The notes under the pieces are model-generated. The model made no database searches, was not told the origin of the DNA, and worked only from the letters and a program-made list of their open reading frames with translations. From an uncultured Rikenellaceae bacterium (GTDB lineage: Bacteria > Bacteroidota > Bacteroidia > Bacteroidales > Rikenellaceae): DNA of 64,000 nt. Below are positions 1-7,759 of this stretch, in pieces. Both the position numbers and the translations under genes were made by a program. Position 1 is the first letter of the stretch. The number at the start of each line of letters is the position of its first letter. Location: positions 186,001 through 250,000 of the forward strand of contig CAJTLO010000002.1 in assembly GCA_910577285.1 (NCBI GenBank). The letters run 5' to 3'.

Positions 1-2012
1 GCCAGGGCCAGCATCCGGTCGTGGAGAAGGGCCGCGATGCGCTGCTTCTCTTCGTGCGGGTCGCCGGCGGGGTCGAAGACGACCGGTTCGCCGATGCGGA
101 AGGTGTGGTGCTGCCGGCTCGCGTAGATGGGGTAGAAACGCAACACTTTGCCGGTGGTGTCGTAATAGAGGCGTCCGATGTTGGCGAACCCCGTGAAGAG
201 GCGGCCCACCGAATCGGTCAGGTGCTCGACCGTCATCTTGTCGCCGCGTTTCACCCGCCGCGGTTTTTCCGGGAAAATCAGCACGTTGTCGCCCTCGGAG
301 AGCACCTTCACCGTGTCGTCGAAGGTGGACATCACGTTGCGGAGGTTGTTCTTCTCCACCGGTATCGGATCGAACGAGTTCAGCGCCCAGGTCACCGGGC
401 CGGCCAGCGCATGCGCGATGCGCATTTTGGTTTTCGCGCTCAGCAGCGGTATGCGGTAGATGAAGCGGCTGCACATCTCCTTCGCGGCCCGCTCCCGTTC
501 CACCATCTTGCGGTCGATCCACGGGCGGAAGTAGGTGGGCAGGTAGATGACTGCCGCGATGGGACCGTAGACGATGCCGTGGTTGCAGACGAAGACCGAA
601 GGAAAGTGCTCCATCTGCATGTTTTCCTTGCCGTAGACCCGGAGGTGGAGGAAGGGTTTTACCAGAAAGGCCAGGATCTTCACGCCGAATTTCACCCGTT
701 TCTTCTCCACGAGGTTGTGGCGGAGGTTCTGCTGGGTGGGGGTGTTCTGGTTGTTGCCCTGCGTGTAGTTGAGCAGTTTCTGCCGGCTGCGTTCGTCCAG
801 CGGTTGGCGCAGGGCGAAGAAGATGCTCGCCAGCATGAAGAGCACGGGCAACTGCACCATGGTGCTGCGGAAGAGTGCGGGCAGCCGGGGCGTGTGGGCG
901 GCGGGGATGACGAAGACCCACACCGTCACCACGCAGAGCATGATGGCGTTGGAGAAGATGACCGCGATGATCTGCGTGACCATCGAGCGGAAGTAGAGGT
1001 CGCGGTCGCTCACCTTGCGGCCTGCGATGCGGGCCACCATCTTGAAGTCGCCGTTGTAGCGGTTCAGGACGGAAGTGATGCAGGCCAGGCCGACTCCCCA
1101 AAGGCCGGCCCAGAAGGCCGAGCCCCACAGCCCCTTCACGCCGAACATCATGAGCGAACCGGCGATCCACAGGGCGGCGCCCACGATGAACATGTTGAGG
1201 CTCAACACCCATCCGCGGCGGTTGACGAGTCGGGTGAAGAGTCCCGAAAAGAGGAGGACGGCCACGATCCATCCGCCCAGATAGAGGTACGTGTCGGACG
1301 AGAAGGTCTGTGCGCTGAAGCCCACGTAGCAGACATACATCAGCACGCCCAGGCTCAGGGCGATCTGGGCGTAGAGCGACATGTTGGAGAAGATGCGGTA
1401 GGAGAAGATGTCGCGCAGTTTGTCGCGGCGGGTGTTGGAAAGGTACTTGGAGAGCGAAGCCATCGTACTGCTCTGGTAGGAGAGCAGGAAACCGGTGAGC
1501 GCGTATCCCGTGAGCAGGAGCCACATCACCGGCTCGTCGGCGATGATCCATGCGAAGGCAAGACAGGGAACGAAGAAGAGGAGCTGGAACAATCCCTTAT
1601 AGACGCGTCGCGGGAGGCCGGGACGGCTGAGCGCATCGTTCACCTTCCAGGTGAGAATGCTGCGGGCTGCGATGAGCAGCACGAAAAACGACACGAAGTT
1701 GGCCCCCGGGGCATAGGTGACTACGGGGAAAAGGAATACCAGGGCCAGTCCCGCGAAGACTGAAGCCGAGAGCAGAATCCACATGATCAGGTGGGTCTGG
1801 CCGTGCGTAGGGCCGTTGGAGAGGCGGCGGAGGTTGCCTGTGAAGTAGAGAATCCAGATGTTGGCGAACAGAAAGAGGGCTGCCCCGTAGAGCGGGTTGT
1901 CGATGATGTAGTGACTCACCATCATGCAGAGGAAAAGCTGCAGGAAGTCCGCATTGACATTGGACAGGCTCAGGGCCACGTTGATCCTGTATGATTTCTT
2001 TATGGCGTTCAT
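1..2012 (-). CDS. MFS transporter-acyltransferase fusion (C-terminus outside window)
   Basis: Reading down from ATG at 2012 gives one open frame of 670 codons that runs off the left edge, so the C-terminus is missing. Residues ~1-400 form about a dozen hydrophobic segments of major-facilitator type (start MNAIKKSYRINVAL). Residues ~440-670 resemble a PlsC-type glycerophospholipid acyltransferase (FPSVFVCNHGIVYGP, then VLIFPEKPRR). The combination recalls LplT-Aas type lysophospholipid uptake and re-acylation at the inner membrane. The acyltransferase motifs are atypical: the usual H-x4-D reads H-GIVY-G, and the usual FPEGTRS reads FPEKPRR. Catalysis is therefore uncertain and the domain may be specialised or inactive. 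A -7 element TATATTTG lies on the minus strand at 2212-2219, implying a leader of ~190 nt. Confidence 0.82.
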   Translation of the reverse strand, partial: MNAIKKSYRINVALSLSNVNADFLQLFLCMMVSHYIIDNPLYGAALFLFANIWILYFTGNLRRLSNGPTHGQTHLIMWILLSASVFAGLALVFLFPVVTYAPGANFVSFFVLLIAARSILTWKVNDALSRPGLPRRVYKGLFQLLFFVPCLAFAWIIADEPVMWLLLTGYALTGFLLSYQSSTMASLSKYLSNTRRDKLRDIFSYRIFSNMSLYAQIALSLGVLMYVCYVGFSAQTFSSDTYLYLGGWIVAVLLFSGLFTRLVNRRGWVLSLNMFIVGAALWIAGSLMMFGVKGLWGSAFWAGLWGVGLACITSVLNRYNGDFKMVARIAGRKVSDRDLYFRSMVTQIIAVIFSNAIMLCVVTVWVFVIPAAHTPRLPALFRSTMVQLPVLFMLASIFFALRQPLDERSRQKLLNYTQGNNQNTPTQQNLRHNLVEKKRVKFGVKILAFLVKPFLHLRVYGKENMQMEHFPSVFVCNHGIVYGPIAAVIYLPTYFRPWIDRKMVERERAAKEMCSRFIYRIPLLSAKTKMRIAHALAGPVTWALNSFDPIPVEKNNLRNVMSTFDDTVKVLSEGDNVLIFPEKPRRVKRGDKMTVEHLTDSVGRLFTGFANIGRLYYDTTGKVLRFYPIYASRQHHTFRIGEPVVFDPAGDPHEEKQRIAALLHDRMLAL

Positions 2013-2523
2013 AGGGTCGGTTCCTTAAAAATCCGTTGTGCGGGCGGGGGAGCGTTTCCTCCCTTCCCGGCGGACGGGGCGATGCAAAAAACATGCACCG
2101 ACTGCGCTGCGGGCAGTCGTACGGGACGGTGGCAACGAACTACGGTTCGCTGCGAACGTCCCCGTCGGGCGAAAATTCCGCCACGGCGGCCGGGAAACGC
2201 TTCGCTTCAAGCAAATATAGGAAATATATTCGATGAAATGCGCAGCCGCTCGTCAGGCGTTGCTGCGGTGCGCGTCCGGGCGGCGATCCGGTGGAGGCCG
2301 AAAGGGGAAGGCCATCCGTGAAAACCGCAAACGGATGCCGGCCTCCCTCCGGTCGGGGGCTGACTCTTCGCGGCGATGCGGCGGGGCGGGGCTGCGGCGA
2401 GGGAGTGTCCTTTTCACGGTTGGCACAACTATTGCGTCTGTTTCGGTCAAGACGCTGCACGACGATCGCAGCGGACCCCTCCAACGGGTAATACTGAAAG
2501 AATCACTAAAAAAACGTTTTGCT
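2013..2523. other. divergent intergenic region, 511 bp
   Basis: Contains the minus-strand -7 box of the MFS/acyltransferase gene (2212-2219) and the plus-strand sigma-54-type promoter of the following gene. The ~200 bp between the first gene and its promoter would be its leader; I see no convincing gene in it. An in-frame extension of the next ORF back to 2233 exists but is rejected because its composition is non-coding and the promoter lies inside it. Confidence 0.6.
2420..2436 (+). promoter_or_regulatory. sigma-54 (RpoN)-type -24/-12 promoter
   Basis: TTGGCAC at 2420-2426, five bases, then TTGC at 2432-2435 matches the RpoN consensus TGGCAC-N5-TTGC exactly, with GG and GC at the required spacing. 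Transcription would start near 2446, about 78 nt before the ATG at 2524. No TAnnTTTG box was found just upstream of this gene, unlike many other genes in the window. Confidence 0.7.
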
Positions 2524-2775
2524 ATGTATTGGTTATGGTACATCCTTATCGGGCTCGCGTCGGGTTATGTCGCCAGCCTGATCGTAAAGGGCAACGGTTC
2601 GGGAATGTTGCTCAACCTGGTTATCGGTATGGTCGGCGGTGTGTTGGGCGGATGGCTCTTCCGTCTGATGGGAATCGCCAGCACGAACATGTTGGGCAGC
2701 TTGCTCACCTCGGTGGTGGGAGCGATCGTCCTGTTGTTGATCGTGGGGCTCTTTACCAGAAAAAAGAGGGTATAA
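2524..2775 (+). CDS. GlsB/YeaQ/YmgE family small membrane protein
   Basis: 83 aa with three hydrophobic segments: YWLWYILIGLASGYVASLI, a glycine-rich middle helix, and a C-terminal helix ending in a short basic tail (TRKKRV). Length and the glycine-rich helices fit the transglycosylase-associated GlsB/YeaQ/YmgE family, small inner-membrane proteins often induced by envelope or general stress; the biochemical role is unknown. The ATG at 2524 is chosen because it begins the conserved domain. A sigma-54-type promoter lies upstream and the next gene, 75 bp on, encodes a charged helical protein, so both probably belong to one stress-inducible unit. Confidence 0.85.
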   Translation: MYWLWYILIGLASGYVASLIVKGNGSGMLLNLVIGMVGGVLGGWLFRLMGIASTNMLGSLLTSVVGAIVLLLIVGLFTRKKRV

Positions 2776-2850
2776 GGCCCTTTGTCGAGATGAAAAATCC
2801 GGCCCTTTGCGGGGGCAGGAACATTGTATAACTTAAAAAAACGAATGATT

Positions 2851-3099
2851 ATGGAAAGCAAGAAGAACAACCTTCAGCACAAGGTGGAGAAGAAGGCCGA
2901 TGAACTGGCCGGTAAGGTACGTCGTGCAGGACATGTTGCAGGCGAGAAAGTGGAACGGATCCAGAACCGCGTTCAGGAAACGGAACAGAAAGTGAAGAAC
3001 CGTGCGAATGAAACGGGGCGTAAGATGGAACACAAGGTCGAAGAGGTCGCTGCGCGTACCCGTCGTACCGTGGACGATAAACTGGGCAAGAAGAAATAG
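2851..3099 (+). CDS. small highly charged helical stress-type protein
   Basis: 82 aa from ATG 2851, almost entirely Lys/Arg/Glu/Gln/Val in heptad-like order (for example KVERIQNRVQETEQKV), with no hydrophobic segment or signal peptide. This composition suits an amphipathic coiled-coil or LEA/CsbD/YtxH-like stress protein, but no family is matched with certainty. A longer reading from 2824 adds nine residues; ATG 2851 is preferred because it follows an A-rich initiation context. It lies directly downstream of the GlsB-like gene and ends just before a strong terminator. Confidence 0.7.
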   Translation: MESKKNNLQHKVEKKADELAGKVRRAGHVAGEKVERIQNRVQETEQKVKNRANETGRKMEHKVEEVAARTRRTVDDKLGKKK

Positions 3100-3155
3100 C
3101 CGTCGGGCCGGTACGCTCCCGTAGGGATCGGTCGGCTTCGATACCAAAGTGAACG

Positions 3156-3211
3156 CGGGAGCGCCAGGCGGGTACGGAGATATTCCGTAGATGCGGGCGC
3201 TCCCGTTTTTT
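3156..3211 (+). terminator. rho-independent terminator
   Basis: Inverted repeat CGGGAGCGCC (3156-3165) / GGCGCTCCCG (3196-3205) followed by T6. It closes the GlsB-like/charged-protein unit. Confidence 0.8.
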
Positions 3212-3249
3212 CCTCCGGGGAGGAGGGCGAAACGATAAAATACACGATT

Positions 3250-3513
3250 ATGAAATACGATAACCACACCTCCGGCCGGCTGCATGCGGATGACCGGAGA
3301 AAGATGCGGGCCACGGACTTCGGAATTCCCGAAACGAGGGAGTTCCCGATGATCGATGCGCCTCATGTGCGTGCCGCCGAGGCTTACTTCCGGTATGCAC
3401 CGGAAAAGAGCAAAGCGCTGCTGGCGCACCGGATTCTTATAAAGGCACGGAAGTACGGAGTGCGTATCCGCAGCGAAGAGATTCTCGCATGGGCCGCCAA
3501 ATACGGTAAGTGA
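3250..3513 (+). CDS. DUF6582-like small protein
   Basis: 87 aa, basic, soluble, no signal peptide. The run MRATDFGIPETREFPMIDA followed by a histidine/alanine-rich helix and KARKYGV resembles the DUF6582 pattern (a short 'safe-lock' of FAxPxxRxYPI, then HxRxAxxR, then a C-terminal basic helix) seen in small Bacteroidetes and phage-associated proteins. The function is unknown. It starts 39 bp after the terminator of the preceding unit and is followed by a convergent gene, so it is probably monocistronic. Confidence 0.65.
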   Translation: MKYDNHTSGRLHADDRRKMRATDFGIPETREFPMIDAPHVRAAEAYFRYAPEKSKALLAHRILIKARKYGVRIRSEEILAWAAKYGK

Positions 3514-3654
3514 CGGGCGGCCGCTTTCCCCGGCGGGCGTGTGCCGCGGGGGCTTTGGCGGGAAACGGCCCGGGCGGATGCGGCGCACCGATGTTGCGGA
3601 TCGGTCGTGCGGCCCGGGTGCGTTCCCTGCGCCGGGCGGTGTCCGGCCGGGGAG

Positions 3655-4710
3655 CTACCGGCGTTTGCGGCACCGGTAGTCGGGGTCGCTGCGATGCAGG
3701 GCGTCGAGGTAGTGCTCGATGTCGTGTTTGAGTTTGCGGTAGAGGAAGCACTCCTTGTAGTTTTCGTTGAAGGAGAGTGCGCTGCGGACATCCTGCAGGG
3801 CGTTGTTGTAGTTGCTCTGTTCGTTGATGAGCGACACCCCGCGACGTTCCGAGCCGTTGATGCGGGAGATGCTCATGTAGCGCAGTTTGTCGCATACGGC
3901 CTCCAGTACGGGCATCACCACGTTGTCCAGCAGCGTGTGCCCCTGCATGAAGAGGTAGGTGTTTTCGGGTACGACGCCCCGTTTGCGGAGCATCTCCACG
4001 AACGAGGGGAATTGCCGTTCGATGTCGGGATGCTGTTCGCGCAGGCTTCGGAGCCTGCGCTGCACCTGGCGTTCGAGCCACGCCAGGGTGTCGGCGCCGT
4101 TGTTCTCCACTTCGAGGTAGTTGAGCTTGACGCTGCTCTTGAACTCGATCAGGGGGAAGATGTTCGGGGTGGCGATCTGTGCCGAATAGGCGTACCACAG
4201 GAAAACCGGATAGATCGTCCGCGAGTAGTCGGCGAAGAATCGTTCGAAGTCGAATATCTTCGTGTCGTTTTTGGTCGCCTTCACGCAGATGTTGTGGAGC
4301 GACGGCGCATAGCACCGGTAGTTCTCCGTGGCGTAGGCGTAGGTGTGGAAGATGTGGGGCGTCTGGTTGATCTCGCGCGAGACGGGGGTCTGGTCGGCGA
4401 ACAGGTAGTCGAAGTCGCTGTCGATGCAGAAAAGGGTGTCCCGCACCTCTGCCTCTCCGGCCAGGTGCAGCACCACCTTCTTCCCTTTGGCCAGATCGTC
4501 GCGCAGCGGGACGGTGATCTCGAACATGAACTCCTCCGATTCGTAGTCGTCGAATACCCCCCGCCAGAAGGCGATGTCTTCATAGCCTTCCACATAGACC
4601 ATGATCAGTTTGCAGCCGCGCTCCAGCGGCATCCGTCCGATGACCGGTTCGTGCTGTGCCTTCCGTATCTCGTAGTTCCTGCGTTGCTGTTCCTTCTTTC
4701 GTTTTCCCAT
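3655..4710 (-). CDS. DUF4435 (TOPRIM-like) protein
   Basis: 351 aa, soluble, basic N-terminus (MGKRKKEQQRRN). The features fit DUF4435, a TOPRIM-related domain: an early acidic motif MVYVEGYEDIAFW (residues ~37-49), the DxD-type motif FCIDSDFDYLF (~93-103), and an aromatic stretch YAYATENYRC (~124-133). TOPRIM folds use a Glu plus DxD to bind metal for nucleotidyl or nuclease chemistry, and DUF4435 is also the domain of AriB in PARIS anti-phage systems. No AriA-type ATPase is adjacent, so a defence role is not supported here. A possible minus-strand -7 box TATTTTTG lies at 4776-4783. Confidence 0.75.
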   Translation of the reverse strand: MGKRKKEQQRRNYEIRKAQHEPVIGRMPLERGCKLIMVYVEGYEDIAFWRGVFDDYESEEFMFEITVPLRDDLAKGKKVVLHLAGEAEVRDTLFCIDSDFDYLFADQTPVSREINQTPHIFHTYAYATENYRCYAPSLHNICVKATKNDTKIFDFERFFADYSRTIYPVFLWYAYSAQIATPNIFPLIEFKSSVKLNYLEVENNGADTLAWLERQVQRRLRSLREQHPDIERQFPSFVEMLRKRGVVPENTYLFMQGHTLLDNVVMPVLEAVCDKLRYMSISRINGSERRGVSLINEQSNYNNALQDVRSALSFNENYKECFLYRKLKHDIEHYLDALHRSDPDYRCRKRR

Positions 4711-4838
4711 CTTGGTGCAGTCGCTCGCTTCGTAACTTCTCTTCTCCGTGCCGGATAGCGGCGGGAAAGAGCTATCAAAAATAGTCTATTTTTCTTTGTC
4801 GGCGGCCTCTTCCGGCGTAAAAACGCATGTCGGGGCCC

Positions 4839-5801
4839 CTATTCGACCATGAGGTTGCAGCCGCGTGTCTGGGTCCGGTCCATGCGTCCGAGGACGGAGA
4901 ACGAACCGTCGGAATGGACGATTCCGGCATCCTGCGTTTCGATGAACGCGCAGGAGTGGAGGTTGGCCAGGTCGGCGATGTTGATGCCGCCCCTCCTGCC
5001 CGCAGACAGCCGTTCGAAGGGGTCGTTGAAGTCGCGTGTCGTGATGCGCATCCACGGCGGGGTACGGAAGATACCGTTTCCTGCGGAGTAGGCCTGCGAG
5101 GTAAGTTCGGCCATGCCGTATTCGGAATGGATCGTTTCGGTGCCGAATGCGTCGCAGAGAATGGCATGGAGTTCCTCTTTGGGAAGCTCTTTCCGGCGTC
5201 CCTTCATCCCGCCGGTTTCCATCACCACCGTCCCCTCCAGCCGCGGGGCGTGGCGTTCGGCCAGGTCGAGCAGCGCGTAGCTTACCCCCAGCAGGATTTT
5301 GGGGCGTTCGTCCGCCGCCATCGTCTCCAGCAGCCGGTCGTATTCGTCGAGGAAGAACCCTCCGCCTCCGCTCCTGATCAGGTCGTCGGCCATCCACACC
5401 AGCGACGAACCTTCCCGTTCGAGGTAGCAGGGCAGCAATGCGTAGAACGACCAGTTCTCCGGTCGGCCGTAGAAGAGCGAAAACGCCTTGCGGAGTGTCT
5501 GCCGGTAGTTTTCGGTGTTCTCCACATAGTGCCGTGCGGGGGTATCGCCCCCCGTCGTGCTGCTGGTGAAGACCTTTTCCGGCTCCTTTGCGCCGCAGTA
5601 GACTTTTCGGCTCTTGAACAGCTCGATGGGTAGGTAAGGAATGTCGGCGAAGCGTTGCACCTCGCCCGGCGCGACGCCTATCGCATCGAGGTAGTCGCGA
5701 TAGGGAGCGCACCGCTCCGCCTGGAAGGCGAAGATTTCCAGAGCCGCCCGTTCGAAGGCCGCGTTGGAATCGATGTTGAGAATAGCTTCTATGGTGGGCA
5801 T
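4839..5801 (-). CDS. LuxE/PaaK-like acyl-protein synthetase
   Basis: 320 aa. An adenylate-forming fold related to LuxE and phenylacetate-CoA ligase is suggested by the phosphate-binding loop VFTSSTTGGDT (~78-88), the METGGMKGRRKEL segment (~193-205), the HSEYGMAELTSQAYS motif (~222-236), and a C-terminal DRTQTRGCNLMVE. Such proteins activate a carboxylate with ATP; LuxE also carries the acyl group as a thioester. The substrate here is unknown. It is shorter than PaaK (~430 aa), fitting LuxE-type length. It is 63 bp downstream of tag on the same strand and 128 bp before the DUF4435 gene. Confidence 0.75.
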   Translation of the reverse strand: MPTIEAILNIDSNAAFERAALEIFAFQAERCAPYRDYLDAIGVAPGEVQRFADIPYLPIELFKSRKVYCGAKEPEKVFTSSTTGGDTPARHYVENTENYRQTLRKAFSLFYGRPENWSFYALLPCYLEREGSSLVWMADDLIRSGGGGFFLDEYDRLLETMAADERPKILLGVSYALLDLAERHAPRLEGTVVMETGGMKGRRKELPKEELHAILCDAFGTETIHSEYGMAELTSQAYSAGNGIFRTPPWMRITTRDFNDPFERLSAGRRGGINIADLANLHSCAFIETQDAGIVHSDGSFSVLGRMDRTQTRGCNLMVE

Positions 5802-5864
5802 CTCTTCTGGATTTGAGAATGGTTGATGGGGCGTGCGTTCGGTGTGTGGTTCCTCTGCGGTGCC

Positions 5865-6488
5865 TTACCTCGGGGAGGAGCGTCGGTGCGCGGTCCCCGT
5901 ACCGTCCGTCGGGCCGTCGGGAGATTTGCAGCGACATCCTTCCAGGTGGTCGTCCACGAAACCGGTAGCCTGCAGGAAGGCGTAGCAGATGGTCGGCCCG
6001 AAGAACTTGAAGCCCCGTTTTTTCATGTCGCGGCTCATGGCGTTCGCTTCGGCGGATACGGTGGGTACCTGTGCCAGACTCCGGAAACGGTTGACGATCG
6101 GCTGCCCGTCGGGGAAGAAGGTGAGGACATAGTCGTAGAAACTGCCGAACTCTCGCTGCACGGCCATGAACAGGCGGGCGTTGTCGATGGTGGCGTCGAT
6201 CTTCCGGCGGTGTCGGACGATGCCTTCGAAGTGCGTCAGCCGTTCGGCCTCTTCAGGCGTCATTTGCGCTACCCGCCGCACGTCGAAGCCGTGGAATGCC
6301 GTGTTGTAGCCCTCCCGCTTGCGGAGGATCGTGAGCCACGACAATCCCGCCTGGGCGCTTTCGAGCACCAGGAATTCGAACAGGGTCCGGTCGTCGGTGA
6401 CGGGCCGCCCCCACTCCTCGTCGTGGTATTTGACATACAGTTCGTCGGTCCCGGCCCAGCCGCAGCGGGCGTCGATAAGATCGTTCAT
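5865..6488 (-). CDS. tag: DNA-3-methyladenine glycosylase I
   Basis: 207 aa. Removes 3-methyladenine from alkylated DNA in base-excision repair. The TagI zinc site is intact: Cys9 and His22 (CGWAG...YHDEEWG, 13 residues apart as in E. coli Tag) plus His and Cys in DDHLEGC near the C-terminus. The conserved FEFLVLESAQAGLSW and KKRGFKFFGPTICYAFLQA segments are present. The start is ATG 6488; an upstream in-frame ATG would add only a non-conserved 14-residue extension. The last ~20 residues after the Zn ligand are a polar tail. Confidence 0.95.
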   Translation of the reverse strand: MNDLIDARCGWAGTDELYVKYHDEEWGRPVTDDRTLFEFLVLESAQAGLSWLTILRKREGYNTAFHGFDVRRVAQMTPEEAERLTHFEGIVRHRRKIDATIDNARLFMAVQREFGSFYDYVLTFFPDGQPIVNRFRSLAQVPTVSAEANAMSRDMKKRGFKFFGPTICYAFLQATGFVDDHLEGCRCKSPDGPTDGTGTAHRRSSPR

Positions 6489-6512
6489 CGGATTCGGTAT
6501 ATGAGGTGAGAA

Positions 6513-6544
6513 GCCCCTCCCGCCCGACAAGGGGCGGGAGGGGC
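6513..6544. repeat. perfect 13-bp GC-rich hairpin
   Basis: GCCCCTCCCGCCC (6513-6525) pairs exactly with 6532-6544 around a GACAAG loop, 25 nt upstream of the tag start. It could be a second trxB terminator on the minus strand or a structure in the tag leader; the T-tail is weak. Confidence 0.5.
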
Positions 6545-6574
6545 ATGACTCCGTCGGGCGGAGCCTGTCAGACA

Positions 6575-6606
6575 GGAATGGGAGTAAAACGTTTTACTCC
6601 CATTCC
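6575..6606 (-). terminator. 32-bp perfect palindrome, probable trxB terminator
   Basis: GGAATGGGAGTAAAAC (6575-6590) is followed directly by its exact reverse complement. The A/T-rich centre gives U-rich arms in either direction. It lies ~100 bp past the trxB stop codon. Confidence 0.6.
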
Positions 6607-6707
6607 GAACGGTATGCGCTACGGGAGTGCTGTTGCGTGCACTGCCGCGCGATGTTTCACAGCTGCGGTTCCCGACCGCGGATTCCGGCGGTTTCCGCCG
6701 TTGCGTA

Positions 6708-7646
6708 TCAGATGTCGCCGCCGAGCATGAGGTACTTCTCGCAGTCCATCGCCGCCATGCAGCCGCTTCCGGCAGCCACGATCGCCTGACGGTAGCGCGG
6801 GTCGCGGACGTCGCCTGCCGCGAATACGCCGTCTACGCTCGTGTGGCTCGTCCCGTCGCGGGTGACGATATACCCTTCGGGGTTGAGTTCGAGTTTGCCG
6901 CAGAAGAGGTCGGTGTTGGGCTTGTGGCCGATGGCCAGGAAGAAACCGGTGAGGTCGATGCGGCGCTCCTCCCCTTTGGTGTTGACCACGATCACTCCGT
7001 TCACGCCGTTTTCGTCGCCCAGGATCTCTTTGGTCTGGTGTTCGAACAGGATTTCGATCTTCGGATTCTCTTTCACCCTCTTCTGCATCACGTGACTCGC
7101 CCGGAGTTCGTTGCGGCGCACGATCATGTAGACCTTGTTGCAGATGTTGGCCAGGTAGCTCGCCTCTTCGGCCGCCGTATCGCCGCCGCCCACCACGGCT
7201 ACATCCTGGCCGCGGTAGAAGAAGCCGTCGCAGGTGGCGCAGGCGCTCACGCCCATTCCCCTGAAGGTGTTTTCCGACGGCAGGCCGAGGTATTTGGCCG
7301 ATGCGCCGGTGGCTACGATGAGCGACTCGGCCTCGATGGTGCGGTTGCCGTCAATGGTGAGGATGAAGGGATAGGCTTCGAGGTTGACGTCGGTCACGAT
7401 GCCCCTGCGGATGTCTACGCCGAACCGCTCGGCCTGCTTGCGCAGGTCCTCCATGAGCTGCGTGCCCATGACCCCCTCCGGATAGCCGGGGAAGTTTTCG
7501 ATTTCGGTGGTGGTGGTGAGCTGTCCGCCCGACAGCATTCCTTCGTAGAGAACGGGGTTGAGGTTCGCCCGTCCCGTATATATCGCGGCCGTGTATCCTG
7601 CGGGGCCGCTGCCCATGATAAGGCATTTTACTCTTTCTGCGCTCAT
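6708..7646 (-). CDS. trxB: thioredoxin-disulfide reductase
   Basis: 312 aa flavoenzyme that transfers electrons from NADPH to thioredoxin in the cytoplasm. It shows the FAD-binding loop LIMGSGPAGYTAAIY (~9-23), the redox-active pair in SACATCDGFF (CxxC), the NADPH-binding VVGGGDTAAEEA, and the C-terminal FAD motif GVFAAGDVRDPRYRQA. The frame stays open far upstream through antisense uvrC, but ATG 7646 is the real start because family homology begins there and a -7 box TATCTTTG lies on the minus strand at 7669-7676. It is downstream of uvrC, separated by ~110 bp that contain this promoter. Confidence 0.97.
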   Translation of the reverse strand: MSAERVKCLIMGSGPAGYTAAIYTGRANLNPVLYEGMLSGGQLTTTTEIENFPGYPEGVMGTQLMEDLRKQAERFGVDIRRGIVTDVNLEAYPFILTIDGNRTIEAESLIVATGASAKYLGLPSENTFRGMGVSACATCDGFFYRGQDVAVVGGGDTAAEEASYLANICNKVYMIVRRNELRASHVMQKRVKENPKIEILFEHQTKEILGDENGVNGVIVVNTKGEERRIDLTGFFLAIGHKPNTDLFCGKLELNPEGYIVTRDGTSHTSVDGVFAAGDVRDPRYRQAIVAAGSGCMAAMDCEKYLMLGGDI

Positions 7647-7759
7647 AGTTGTGGATTTATCTGTCCGGCAAAGATAGGCAATATGACCGGAATTAGTAAT
7701 GAAACGGTTATAATTAGTTGTCGTGTCGTCTGCGGGGCCTTTCGGTCGGGGCCTTCGGC

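Noticed and set aside
21..1763. 580-aa plus-strand ORF
   Set aside because: Antisense shadow of the MFS-acyltransferase gene. The translation is His/Glu/Val-rich without domains, while the minus strand gives clear membrane helices.
3655..5801. Two-gene PARIS-like defence operon (DUF4435 + neighbour)
   Set aside because: The neighbour is a LuxE-like adenylating enzyme, not an ATPase of the AriA type, and a 128-bp gap with a possible promoter separates them.
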